DNA of 64,000 nucleotides from positions 310,001 through 374,000 of the forward strand of contig JAAVVG010000003.1 in the NCBI GenBank assembly GCA_012976225.1, given 5' to 3'. A model generated the notes under the pieces. That model was not told where the DNA came from and did no database searches. It saw nothing but the letters and a program-made list of their open reading frames with translations. A program made the translations under genes and the position numbers. The stretch comes from Golubevia sp. BC0850. Lineage: Eukaryota; Basidiomycota; Exobasidiomycetes; Golubeviales; Golubeviaceae. Below are positions 45,185 through 56,958 of the stretch, piece by piece; the first letter of the stretch is position 1, and every line of letters starts with the position of its first letter.

Positions 45185-48100
45185 TTAGTAATTGGTACGG
45201 TTCGAAAGTTGGCTCTCGACCCATCTCTTTCTCTCATCTCTGTAATTCTCCGATAGAACAGCGGTCTGGAGAGAGTGTTGAGAGCCAGTCCGAGCTAGGG
45301 CTTTGAGAAGACGAATCAGCTTGTTGCCAATGCTCCAGAGCTCTTGAGCGGTACTACCGATGTCGAAGTTGGGCAGCTGATTTTCCATTGGGTAGTTCAT
45401 TATGGAGGCTATTTGTTGATCCTTTGGAGCCGAAGCAGCATTAGAGAGTCCTGTTGGGTGAAGGAAGAGTGGCCAAAAGTTTAGCATCAACGAACAGTGG
45501 GAGCTTTTGATGAATCCCGCTGTTTCTCACTCGTTCTGTTCTACTCACCTATCCAGCTGAAGCCAGCGATTTGGGCCTCAGAAGACATTGCGAAGGCGTG
45601 GGAAGAGAAAAACCTCAAGTGACGAGGCCATCTAAGCGCTCTCACCTCTGAGGAAAGAGGAATCCCGACAGCGGTACCAACCTCCCCCTCGACCGGAATG
45701 ACATGCGTAGACTCGAGCTTCTCGTAACCGGCTGTGACAAGCGATCCGATCTCGAAAAGAGGAACGATTCCTTCCACTCTAGGATTCTTGTTGAAGTGAA
45801 GCCTAGCTGGCGCCACAGGTTCCACTTCACCTCCGAGCTGCTGAAGATTCCCTTTCCAAAAGTCTCTAAGAGAAGTCGGATTGCTTCCTTCCGCTAGAAG
45901 TGTCTTTATTTGGGTTTCGTGAGGAGCGACCCCAGAGAGAGCTTCGAAAGTGCTGGTCTGCTCCGCTCGAGGGACTAGGTGCTCATGAGCTTTGAGATTC
46001 CCTTTGGATTGCATCGTTGAAGGCAAAGTGAGTTCTAGTTCGGCGTAGAGGTTGACTGTTGAGAAGAGTCTGTAGGTGATAAGTTTTGCAATCCGTGAGT
46101 CTAAGAAAGCTTGAAACTTGAGAGCGGGGTTACTTCCTAGAAGGGTGAGAGAGGGAATGGGAAGGGACGAAAAGAAAAGAAAATGATGAGATCGGAACTA
46201 CGATCAGATTGAACTAGTCTGTTGTCGAGCAGTCGTAAATGGGAAAACACTCACCATCGAGACGTGGGATTGAGACCAGCCGAGTCAGAGCTTCGCATTC
46301 ACTTTCGATTTCATCGATAGCAGTCTGAATGTCTTCTTCCGGACCCTGATTTTTGACGATCAATTCGAGAGGCGTGTGTAGTAGAAGATTAGCCCTTGAC
46401 CAAAGGCGTTGAGAGCGAAAGACCAGACCTAGGAGTCTCGTGTCTTGATCTGACCAGGCCTTTTCGATTTTCCAAGCAGAACTAATGTGGATGTCGTTAT
46501 CTAGCCCTGGAGGATTGATCTTGAGCATGCCTAGATGGAAGGCCGAAGGTCCAAAGAAGTCCATGGAATGAGTCCAAGCAAAGGATGAGCAAATGATGAA
46601 CACGATCCTTCGAAGGCATTCCCTGTTAAGGAAGGTAGGAGAGGTAAGGAGAAGAGGAGGTGGAACGTTTAGTGCCTGAAGCATGAGCAAGACTGCTTGA
46701 AGAGATGCGGACGATTCTCCCAACTCACCTGTCGATAGGATCTTTCACGTAGTAGCGAGCGTCTGCCGACCTGGGCGATGGAGTCGCCTCAGGAGGGACG
46801 TGAAGGTGTCGAACATTAGGAGAACAGCTAGGAGAGGATCCTAATCGAGCTGGCTCTGGGATCGTAAGATTGACGGGAATGGAGGGGTCTGAATCCATAA
46901 GATCTAGATGCCACGTCCTGGCGATGTGACACAGCCACGATTTGAACTCTCCCATCGTCTTTGTTCCCACTCCATCTTCGGAAGCTCCCATATCCAATGC
47001 CCAACCACACAAAAGCAGAGAAGGATCAACGACTCCCTCTGCCAAGTTCCTTAGGAGTAGATCATGACTGAGATTCCACGACCTTCGGGCAAAGTTGAGC
47101 ATGTTCTCCCTCTGGTCGCCGACGATCGGACAGCCTCTCGTGGTGGAATGGGGTTCTTCTTCTGCCCAGACCGAATCTAGGTCTCTGGAAGATCGACCTC
47201 CTGGAAGGAGAAGACTCCTGTGACCTAAGAGAGACAGAAGAGCCAGTTGGAGGTGGGCTGGAGTTTCTGGAGGAGATTGAGAGGTAGATCCTGCAGTTTC
47301 TTCTTCGCCGAAGAGGTAGCGAGAAGGAAAGAGCTTTGTTGCAGCGTCGAGATCTCCGAATTGAGCCAGAGCGCTGGTGAGAGAGAAGAGGGGGGAGTAC
47401 AAGAGAGTCAGTCGTGGAAATGATTTCAGTAGAGTGCGTGAGATTCATTCAACTGACAGAGATATGTAAGGTCTATCCTGTTCGTTATAGAACTGCGAGA
47501 GCTTGTTGACGAGCTCGGTTGAAACGCTCTCCCTCCTAGGTTTCTGGTTGAATTGCGAGCTCCACTCATGACCAGATTGAGGCATTGAGGGAGTCAAAGT
47601 TTGCGGACGGAAGTTTGAATGTTGTTGTTGGAAGGTATCCAGAGTAGGAATCTGATCGTTCGGGGGTCCTCGATTGTATGCTGGAAGATGTAGCTCAGAT
47701 TGACCTTTCATCATTCGTCCGGCACTGAAGCTCTCGTCGTGGAAAGAAGATTGAGTGATAGAGGAGGACCTCGAAGTCTTGATTCGGTTTGGGTTTGATT
47801 GAGAGGTACGAGATGAAGGAGAGTAAGATTCGACTAACGTAGAAGGAGGAAATTGACCATTTGAGACAACACCTCCTATCTCCCATGTTTGAGGTTGAAA
47901 AGGAAATCTGTATTGACCCATTTGTTGATCGCTGACTTCTTCGAGCGAGGTTGGAGCTAAAGAAGAAGTGGAAGCCAGAGACGGAGTCCTCACATCCGAA
48001 TTAGAAGGACTCGAGACTTGGCCACTCCTGAGCGATGTAGAGTTGCTGGAGTCCCTCGCTTGAGCCTGGAGAGTATGACTGCTGCTCTCACCAGATGGCG

Positions 48101-48753
48101 ATCGATGATGATTGAGTTGAGACATGACTTGAGGAGGACCTCGAAAGAAGTCTCTTGAAGGACCAGCTGGAGGAGGCAGCTGTAGGTCCATCTCTTCAGC
48201 TCTCTCTTTCTCCTTCCTTATCTGACTAGGTCTCCCTAGATCGATCTCTGAGCTAGCTTCATTCCCTCTCTTCTCCTCCACGTCTCTAGAATGAGTGTCT
48301 TTCCTCCTCTTGGGCTCAGTCTCCTGTCCTTCAGCTGCCTTGCGAGCTTTTGGTCCCCGAGGTTTGCGGTTGAGATCGATAATACATATGGAAGTAGCCC
48401 TTTTGATCACCTCCGGGTCATCGTTTGTTGGTTGAGGCTTGTTGGAAGGATTAGAGGATGAGATGGAAGCCCTGGCTGAATTGAAACATCTATCGCATGG
48501 CTGTCCTCCTAGGCACTTGGCTTTCTTCTTCCGACAGGATTCGCAAGCAGCATAAATCTTAGTTTTCGATGCAGAGAGAAGGAGTGGAAGTCAGGTAATG
48601 GTTTGAAAGAGTGGCCCTCTGATTCATCTTGAGTCGCAGCATCTCTTTCCTTTCCTTATGACCCTTTCCTCCCTCTCCCCTTCCCGAGCCACGTGAGCCA
48701 CGTGTACTCACTCTTTGACGTTTCCTTGGTTCTGTTTCCTCCCCTTCTGCCAT
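45185..48753 (-). CDS. Zn2Cys6-type fungal transcription factor
   Basis: Six exons close in phase: 48753-48712, 48557-47458, 47373-46729, 46622-46255, 46136-45549 and 45450-45185 (1002 aa). At residue 18 the zinc cluster reads ACESCRKKKAKCLGGQPCDRC, but the sixth Cys is not 6-9 residues later. The nearest candidate is about 34 residues on (SICIIDLNRKPRGPKARK), and the flanking sequence there resembles the usual end of a cluster. A disordered region follows to about residue 380. The rest fits a middle homology region: LLSLLGHRSLLL, ENMLNFARRSWNLSHDLL, RECLRRIVFIICSSFAW, SDQDTRLLGLVFRSQRLWSRANLLL and KFQAFLDSRIAKLITYRL. A nuclear DNA-binding regulator is likely; its targets are unknown. The donor of intron 2 (GTCAGT) is weak. 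Confidence 0.83.
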
Positions 48754-49310
48754 GTCTGCTGAGGAGAGTAATTGAGTGGAGGCTGTGGTCCTTTGACGTG
48801 TTGTGGAAAACTTGATGCTTGTCTTGAACTTGAATCGACTGTGTGGCTCTTAGGCGAATTTGATCTCAGTGCTCTTGATATGAACAGTTGGCTTGGGAAG
48901 CAAAAGAGGATTTAGATGAAGATGAGATGAGAAAGAAGAGGAGATGGAGAGTTTTGAGGAAAAGAGAATTCTTGGAGAGGCTTCTTCCAGGAACAGACCC
49001 TATCCAGCGGAGGTTAGATCTTTCTCTCTCTCCTCTTCAGGCTTCAGTTCTTCCGGTCAGCTGTCAAGCTGTCAAGAACATCTCTTTCCTGTGATTCTTT
49101 CTCGTTTTGGAGTCCTTTTCTTCATGATAGGATTCAGGAGGGCACATTTTCACCTTGCGATAGGTAATCATAGAGCCTAGAGGCCAAAAACGAGTTCAAG
49201 ATTTACGGGGCTGAAAGCTTTTCAACAAGAGATATTTACAACCACCATGAAGGAAGCGTTTGGGCAAGAAAAACCATACCGTGGAATGAAGCTGTCTAAA
49301 GAGAAACGAG
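48754..49310. other. Divergent/convergent region with a possible small plus-strand ORF
   Basis: Contains the 5' flank of the transcription factor and the 3' flank of the GPI-protein gene. A charged plus-strand frame is listed separately. CACGTG-like sequences occur just inside intron 1 of the factor (about 48690-48705). Confidence 0.4.
48867..49094 (+). CDS. Possible small gene with a highly charged helix (weak)
   Basis: A plus-strand frame reads EQLAWEAKEDLDEDEMRKK, then RRWRVLRKREFLERLLPGTDPIQRR, before becoming Ser/Leu-rich. The charged part looks like a real amphipathic helix rather than CT-rich noise, and an AG (GAACAG) precedes it as a possible acceptor. No ATG-starting exon joins it convincingly. 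An ATG at 48752-48754 with a GTAATT donor gives the wrong phase. I do not recognise it, and it may be chance. Confidence 0.22.
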
Positions 49311-50301
49311 TCAAAGAGAAAGAAAGATGGCAAGAGTAGCAAGAGTAAGAGCAGTGGGTCCAAACGAAGGGAATGATACAGTGGAAGTCGCGTTACTGTC
49401 GTCAGCTGAACTGGTGGCAGCAGATGAACTGTTTGAAAGAGGAACGGTCGGAGGCAAAGGTCAGAGATTGGTAAGACGGCGGGGGTGAGGTTTTGTGGAA
49501 AGCTCACGTGGAGGAACTGGATTTGTTAGAGGTCGAAGAAGTCTTGGTAGATGTCTTTGAGGTCGAAGCTGAGGTTGAGGCAGAGGAAGTAGTGGCTCCA
49601 GTGGCGGCGCTAGAGCCAGTAGAGGCAACCGATGAAGTGGCAGCGACGGCAGCAGAAGTGGAAGAACTAGAAGTGAGACAAGAAGAATCGGTACCGCTCT
49701 GAATAGTGACGCTTGAAGAGTAGTTGATTGCACCGGTGTCATCGTTTATGTAAAAGGACACCTATAGTTATAGGAAAAAAGGGAGCAATGGGGAAAAGAC
49801 ATTAGCAATGAGTTCCACCTAGTGATAATGGAACTTGTTCTGATCGTTTCCATAGCAGCGACTCACAGAAGTACCGCTAGCGATGTCGACTGTCCAGGTG
49901 TAGGATCCCGAGGCCCCTGAATAAAGGGAGAGGGGAGAGATTTTCAGAGGTGATTGTCAGATCGAAGTCTCAGTGTTCCAACAACAAATCGTTCTCACTT
50001 ACCAGTCTGGGTTGGGAATGTCTCTACGGCAGCCGCAGATGTGTCAGTCCCTTCATGGACAGAAAGATAAACACTGCCTGAAGCTCCAGACCAGGTCTTG
50101 AAGGTGAGAGAGAAGCGTTGCAGGTGAGTCGACCACGCTCGACTTTGGAGAAGTAAGAGCATTTAGCGGCTAAGCGGTACTCACGATAGCAGCTGGTTGA
50201 CATTCAATTAGAGAGGAGGGAGAGTTGACGATGGCTTGAGCCGAGGCATAGTTGGCTAAGACTAGGGCGGAGAGTAGTGGAAGGAAAGACTTGGAGATCA
50301 T
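49311..50301 (-). CDS. Secreted GPI-anchored Ser/Thr-rich wall protein
   Basis: Exons 50301-50185, 50096-50003, 49916-49867, 49761-49508 and 49428-49311 close in phase to 210 aa. A signal peptide (MISKSFLPLLSALVLANYASA) is followed by one small beta-sandwich module: SPSSLIECQPAAITWSG, VYLSVHEG, GSYTWTVDIASGTSVSFYINDDTGA, SSVTIQSG. This resembles the Kre9/Knh1-like Ser-Thr-rich GPI-anchored extracellular family common in basidiomycetes. A Ser/Thr/Ala stalk follows. The last exon supplies a hydrophobic C-terminal tail (LTLATLAIFLSL) after a small-residue region, as a GPI signal should. Reading through the exon-4 donor instead would stop immediately and lose the GPI signal, so splicing here decides anchoring. 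It is probably a cell-wall protein. Confidence 0.85.
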
Positions 50302-50814
50302 GGTAGCTTATAGCAAGAGGAGAGGGCGAAGACAGAAAAGAAAAGAAGAACTTTGATGGAGAAGAAAATCTCATTGACGAGTATAAATACCTCTAGAGGT
50401 GTAGGCTGTGCGTCTTGCCGACGAGACTGCGGCAGGCGGCTGAGGCGGTGGTGTCACAGATCTGAGATGGAAACCGAACTACTGAAGGTTCACTCAAAGA
50501 TGGACATCAAATTATAAGTTCTATCTATAGAGGAGAGTGCACAACAGCCTTCAGGTACGTAACCAATGGATCCCAGAAACTCGTGATTCGATGGGCATTT
50601 CGATCGCTGCACGCACATTTTCCGTTTCAAGTTATTTCAGATTAACAGAAAGATTCCGCATTCAAAAGTGGTAAAGATAAAAGATACAAATAAAAGTCAA
50701 TAGCGAGAGACGTGATCAAGAACAAGAAGATAACCACCAGAAACATAAACAGCCAAAAAGGCAGCAAGTGCAAGACGAGAGAAAGATGACCGAAAACGAC
50801 TCGACGGTAAAACC
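50302..50814. promoter_or_regulatory. Promoter of the GPI-protein gene and 3' flank of MCM4
   Basis: A TATAAATA element lies at about 50383-50390 on the plus strand (reverse complement TATTTATA), about 85 bp before the minus-strand start at 50301, and CT-rich sequence lies between. No gene is seen. Confidence 0.5.
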
Positions 50815-53800
50815 TTATCCGTCGATTCTACGAATAGTTCTTCTCTCACGGTCTCCGGCAGTCTTAACGATCCCTTCAGCTTCCAAAGTTCTAACCACAT
50901 CTTGAAGTTCACTATTGTCAATAGGAAGAGAACTCTGATCGCTAAGAGCTTTAACCAATTCAGAGTACCTAACAGCTCTCGACGGAGCAGTACTTTGAGG
51001 ACCATTGCCACTTCCACCTCCCATAGTTTCCAAAAGACTCAAGAATTCTCTTCTGAGATCTCCTTCTACTTTCCTAGCATGAGTTCCTCTTCCAGTATTG
51101 ATTAAATCTAGATCGATAAGACCAGTAACAGGATCAGTAGCAGAAGATTTAGCAGCTTCTCTAATTAGCCTACAAGCTTCATCTACATCTTCTAATTCCA
51201 CCATGTTAGAGTATCTCATTCTTGCATGGGCTTCACTTAATCGAATCATACTCTCTAATTGACGAGTAGTAGCAGTGATTCTTCGCTCGGCGGATCTGGC
51301 GTCTTCTCCTGCTCTTCGAAGCTCGACGTATCTTGTAGCTAAAGCATCTGCGGCCTCTCCTGATAGTCCAGGATGAATGTGGTTACGAGCGTAAGAGATG
51401 TATGAGGTGAGAGTCTCGACCGGTAGGATGTCGGCTGCTGCACCTCCAGCATGCTCTGGAGCATCCTCGAGGTAGAGACCGACCAGATGACGAGCCAAGC
51501 GTCGATCAGAAGCCTCGTCGATCTTATCCAAGACTAGGTAGACCAGATCGAAACGCGAGATGAGGGTAGGTGGGAGATCGATGTTCTTGGTGATGGGAAG
51601 CTTGACGTTGTACTTGGATCCGATGGGATTGGCAGCAGCGAGAAGAGAGGTACGAGCATTGAGAGTGGTGATGATTCCAGCCTTTGCGATCGAAACCGTT
51701 TGTTGTTCCTGACAAGAGAGGAGAGAGAGGTAGAGCAAGAAATGATGGGAGTCAGCAATAGATTCGAGAATTGATAGATCCGATTCAGCACTCACCATAA
51801 CTTCGTGAAGGACACTTCTGGTAGCGTCAGACATCTTGTCGAATTCATCGATACAGCAGACACCTCCATCTGAAAGAACCAAAGCTCCACTCTCTAGAAC
51901 GAGCTGCTTGGTGTCCGGATCTCTGGTGACATAGGCGGTAAGACCTACAGCCGAGGATCCCTTTCCACTAGCGTAAACTCCACGAGGAGCAATCTTGTGA
52001 ACGTACATCAAGATTTGACTCTTTGAGGTACCAGGATCTCCAACCATCAAGACGTTGATGTCTCCTCTAAACCTTGGCCCTCCTTGACCACCTCCATTTG
52101 GAATCGACTTGTGAGTTCCACCGAAGAGCTGAAGTAGGATTCCTTTCTTGACGTCGTCCATTTCGTAGATAGAAGGAGCCAAAGAGCGAGAAAGTAGGTC
52201 GTAGACGTCCTCTCTTTCAGAGATAGCTCTTAGCCTCTCCACAGCTTCAGTTTCCTCTTCAGTTTGACCATCGGCTCCTTGAGTAGGTCTAGCACTAGAA
52301 GTGACTGGATCACCTGCATCAGAGTCCTCTCCTCCTACCCCGGCAGCTTGATTATTGAACCCTCTCTGATCGTCTTCATCTCTAGTAGAAGCATCGACTC
52401 CCAATCGTTTCCTCTCACTTCTCCTAAGATGAACGACATCTAAGAAGGTCTTGAAGAGAGACTTTTGTGTTCTCTGTCTAGGATTGACTCTGACTGGAGT
52501 AGAACGGAAGATTCCAGTGACTTCGACTCTGTCACCAGGCTTGAAGCAATCTACCAATTCATCGTAGACGCAGAGGGAGACTGTGTGAGGCGTCTGTCCA
52601 TCTGGAACGCTGTCTGGCGTCTCTTGAACTCTGACGATTTGACGGTCTTGGAAGGTGCAGCGGTTGTGGATCAAGGAGATGGAGCCTTGTTGTGAACAAA
52701 CCTCACGAGGACAACGATCAGGTTCTGGAATGACTCCTCGATTGATGTCGCTTGTTACTGTGTGGTTGCAGGCGAGGCATCGGAAGAAAGCTGTCTTCAT
52801 GTCTGGAATGATAGGAGTAGCTCTGATGATGAGACCTTTGATGGTCACGAGCTTGTCGATGTCTGGAAGGGAAAGAGGAAACAGAAAAGTTAGTTCTGAA
52901 TAGTCGCTTGAGGAAATCTTTCTCTTGTCTCCCACTCACCTTTTGGATTCAGAGATCTCATATTAGCAGACTTGACTCCGAAAGGTCTACATTTATAGAT
53001 ATTCTGACCAAGGTTTGATAAAATTTCATTGGCATCTTCTCCATCCATTCCAAATCTTCCAGAATTCTTATCCAATTCCGCGATTTCAATCATTTCATCT
53101 TTTAAAACCTGATCCAACATAGCCACCACTTCAGCCGGGAAACTCTTTAGACTTGTAGCCAATTTCTTAGTAGAAGGGTAAGCTTCCAAATCATTAATGT
53201 TCAAATTCAAATTCAATTGACTAGTAAATCTCATCCTTCTAAGATAATCTACGTAAATCAATTTCTCTCCATCTTCTCTATCGTCAGAGGCTATAGTAGA
53301 TATCAATCCATTCTCCTTTTGCCAAACTAATCTGTACTTTAATTTGAAGTTGTGAATGAATTCTCTGAAGAGATACATGGTTTCTCCTACTGAAACTGTT
53401 GTACCCCAAATCCTTCTTGTATCGTTAGCTCTACCTTCCGCGTCTGTAGTTGGAGCTTGTTGTGATAGAGTGAAATCACTGTTAGGTCCTCTAGCATTGG
53501 AAGAAGCTGGATCATCGTCTGGGTCTCCCCCAGGAGCAGGACGAGGACGTCTTGAGGCTAGAGGAGAGGTGAGAGGAACGTTGGAACGAAGCTCGCTACG
53601 TTGGTAACGTCTGTTGTTGGATGAGCCAGAGCTATGAAATGGAGGATTGAAAGACAAGTAGAGGGAATCAGGACTCGATTCCAGCTGCTTCCAAAGGCCA
53701 TGATGCTCTTCTCCCTTCCTCATCTGCCTTCTGATCCCTCGCCCTCTGCAACTCGCAAACCTGCCTCCCCCCCCCTTTCTTCGACAACTCGACCATCTGA

Positions 53801-54287
53801 CACTACTCACCTTGGAAAGAAGAGAGGACCATCTCCGTGATTCCCACCATTCGCGCTGATACCATCACTGTTGAGCCCGCTGCTTGGAGCGCCACGACGA
53901 GCGTTTGGATTGGCTCTTGGAGTACGATTAGGGGAAGAAGAAGAAGGGAAACTGAGAGGTGTTCCAGAAGCTGTGATGGGTTCATAGTGAAAGGGATGTG
54001 CGGGATGTGAGTGATGAGGAGGGAAGCCGAGGGAAGATGGAGGTAGGACGAAGGCAGACGGTGTGATACTCACGACGACTTCTTCCAGACCCAGCAGCTA
54101 AACTTTTCGCTGGACTACTTGATGGAAAGGCCAAAGGAGAAGAAGCAGCTGCCGTCTGAGCGTTGAGCCTTGCAGAACCTGGAGTGGTGGGATTATTGGC
54201 TGGTTGAGATCCTGGAGTCTGTCGAGGTTGTTGTTGTTGCATCTCTACGTCATCTTCAACTCCATTGTGAACAGGTGTTGATGACAT
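50815..54287 (-). CDS. MCM4: MCM4 replicative helicase subunit
   Basis: Exons 54287-54074, 53970-53811, 53631-52940, 52862-51796 and 51708-50815 close in phase to 1008 aa, close to other Mcm4 proteins (860-930) plus a long disordered N-terminus. The N-terminal region has IWGTTVSVGETMYLFREFI, YVDYLRRMRFTSQLNLNLNINDL and IYKCRPFGVKSANMRSLNPKDIDKLV. The zinc ribbon starts FFRCLACNHTV. ATPase motifs are Walker A GDPGTSKSQ (about 626), Walker B DEFDKM (about 695) and the arginine finger SRFD (about 765). The YKCRPFG block and C-terminal winged-helix region indicate Mcm4 among the paralogues. It forms the MCM2-7 ring loaded by ORC at origins in the nucleus. Intron 4 (51709-51795) is 87 nt, has no stop and keeps frame. 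Confidence 0.95.
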
Positions 54288-54909
54288 GATCTGATCTAGC
54301 TTGATTCTCGAGATTGATATTGATAGGGTGGTGGTGGGTGGGAAGAAGAGGATGTAAAGTAGCGTGTTGCGCGACGTGGAAAAGACCGTGGAAGGGAAAG
54401 CTCAATTTGGAGGTGGTCCGCTTCTATTACAACTCAGCATTCTTTACAAGATTGCTTTAAGAAGGTCCGAGTCGACTTCTCCTTCTCCTCTGGCGAGTTC
54501 TCACTTCTTCTCACTTCTGTCTGTTGGAAGATTTCGGTAGTTGTTTCAAAAATTGGAGAGTAACACTTATCGCCACAGAATCTCTTGACATCTTTTCCTG
54601 ATCAACAATTGATCTGATAACTAACTCTAACGGGCGAAGACAAGGATCATGATATACAAGGGTGGGAAGGAGAAGAAGGGGTGCCATTTACGGTTCAGCT
54701 GTGCAAAAAGAGGGGAGAGAGAAGAGGGAACAGGTCAATTTTACGTGTCCATTGCTCTTGAGTCTCCTTTTGGTCACCAGCTGTACGGTGTACCTACAAA
54801 GAGCTCCGCAAAGAAAAGAAGCCTCCTGACGACGTTCTGCTTCAGGTCCTTGGGTCGTACGTCTTTGAGCCATCTCTCTTCTTCGTGATTCTTTGGTTTC
54901 GATTTCCCT
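54288..54909. promoter_or_regulatory. 5' flank of MCM4
   Basis: Contains the MCM4 promoter and the 3' flank of the DUF6534-like locus, both on the minus strand. At 54366-54379, GCGTGTTGCGCGACG contains an ACGCG-like core on one strand (CGCGnn), but the match to an MCB/SBF G1/S site is loose. No gene is seen. Confidence 0.35.
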
Positions 54910-56477
54910 TTAACTCCTACTTCCGGAGTAAAGTTCAGAACTCAACCCTGATTCACTTGATTCCAGATTGTCCGGAGTTACTGACTCGCTCCAGGCATAG
55001 CCGAAGTTCAGTTCAGGCTCGCCGGAGAGATTTGGAGGTTTTGAGAATAAACTTTCTCGACTATTGAGGATAGCTAACATCGAGAATGTGTAAACTGGAG
55101 TGAAAAGAAAAGACATGTCAATTATATCCAATTGAGTCTGGGCGATAGACCTGCAGCAAGGGAGAAAGAAACAAATAATCGAGGGGGGGTGGACCGTAGA
55201 GTCATCTGAAGGCAACACAGCTACTCACTGGCAATATTAAACAGATCTGTATGATCAATAGTATAGTAGGTATCACTGTCACCCCGCCAAAGATATAGCT
55301 AAGCTTCGAGATGCTTCTCTTGAGGTGAGTGGTGTTTCTTCGCAGGTGAAGAAGATTGGCCAAAAGCACGATTAGTATTATAGAGTCCGCGGCGAGATAC
55401 ACGCAACACAGATACCTGGTGAGTGCAGCTGATAGTGAAGGTTTGATTGAGGCAAATAGACGAAAAGAGATATGTGTGGGTTTCTGGGCGATAAATAGAT
55501 TGGAGTCTCGAGTCTCCCGCTTTCTCTTCCATAGTACTTCTATAGTCTTTCTCTTTTCTACAACACTCTCTTGATACCCTCACAATATGCTTTACTGAGT
55601 ATCAGATTCTTCACCCCTAACGTTCCAGGTCCGAGATCAATCGCTGCCGCCGCGATAGCCATCGAAAAGCCAGCTATCGGCAGAAGAGTGGTTGGGATGA
55701 TGATGAGCCAGCGAGCTTTCGGTCGAGATGACATCATTGATAAATGCATCCTAGCCAAAACAGCTGGACAAGACTTTGATACGGAAAGAGTTGGAGTGGG
55801 CTGATTAGAAAAGCTCTTTATTTGCTACAGAAGGCCTCTCTCTCCCTTCCCCTCCACTCACCCCATTACAGCTGAATAAAGTACCAGGTAAATTCCACCT
55901 TGAAGGTGGTTCTCTCCAGCATTTGTTGATGGTTTGAAGTCATCTATCGCCAACATCTAGTCTGCGAACAGGCCCCCGTACGCTACCGAACCCTATGTAG
56001 AGTCAGATCGCAACTTCGATCAGTCATTGGTGATAAAGTTGTGCGATCTCTGAGTATCGAGATAGAAGAGAAAGGGGACAGGAGAGCTGCATTCGCGATT
56101 GCCTTACCGTGTTGATTCCCATCACTGTTATCACCCAGCTTTTGGTAACGGCCTTGTCTCTCTTCCAGGATCGTGATGAGTGCCTGATAAGCTGAGAAAT
56201 ATTGAAACCGAACAAAATGAAAGAAAGCCTGAGTAGAGGCGAATGAGAAGAGAGCGAGGGTCATTCAGTTCTTCCGTCTTCGCCTCCCGGTCTTTCGAGC
56301 GCGTCGAAGCCTGTCTTCTCCAAGTGCAGATCAGACCGAGTTCAAAGCTTCTGGTTAGATCGGTCTTTGGTCTCTAGTTAGTTGAGAACACTCCTGGAGC
56401 TACTCACGAAGAGACGATTAGAGACCCTCGAAATGAGTCCTAGCCGCGTAGACCAGATATTCTTCAGAAACAGTGCG
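54910..56477 (-). pseudogene. DUF6534-like multi-pass membrane protein, apparently degraded
   Basis: On the minus strand, the later exons splice cleanly: MHLSMMSSRPKARWLIIIPTTLLPIAGFSM (to 55596), LTRYLCCVYLAADSIILIVLLANLLH (55428-55229) and TQLDIIDMSFLFTPVYTFSMLAILNSR (55137-54910). They match the last membrane segments of DUF6534-type basidiomycete proteins. The 5' half is poor. A segment ending GLISRVSNRLF (to 56408) lies in an open frame with no ATG. The region near 56150-56230 needs a change of frame to keep both YFSAY and KRDKAVTKSW. Around 55930-55970 all three frames carry stops, although FGSVAYGGLFAD resembles the family. Function of the family is unknown. I favour a decayed copy; a very intron-rich functional gene is the alternative. 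Confidence 0.5.
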
Positions 56478-56958
56478 GATTGGACTTAGATCTTCACTTC
56501 CGAGTCGATATATTCGTTCTTCCGTCAATCTGTAGCCTGTTAAATGTCATGAAGTTGGGAAAGAAGAAGAAGAGAAGGAGAAAGAGCGAGTCGAATGTGG
56601 AAATCAATCAAATTCTGGGACCGCTTAATCCCTTGAGCTTCCCTTCTGTCTACCCTTCTATTCTGCGGTAATACCCCCTTTTTTTGCGCGCTGTCGCTTC
56701 CTTTCCCTTTCGTTTGGCTGTCTCTAACCGCCAGCTATAACCACAAAGAGCTCCGTCAACCGTCATGGGTGTCACCTCATCAGGTCCCTGCGTTGTTCGA
56801 TTCTGCTTCATTTGCACGCCTGCTTCGAGGTCGAGGATCAGAACTCATCCTTGAATTTTTGGACTGAGGGTATAGTATAGTTACCTAGCTCTCCCAACTT
56901 ATAAGAAAAAGTGCATAGCATGTACATGTAACATGTAAGGTCTCGTTCGTCGTCATTT
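56478..56958. other. Intergenic, no gene seen
   Basis: Upstream of the DUF6534-like locus and downstream of the next minus-strand gene. Contains a T run (56678-56684), otherwise unremarkable. Confidence 0.55.
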
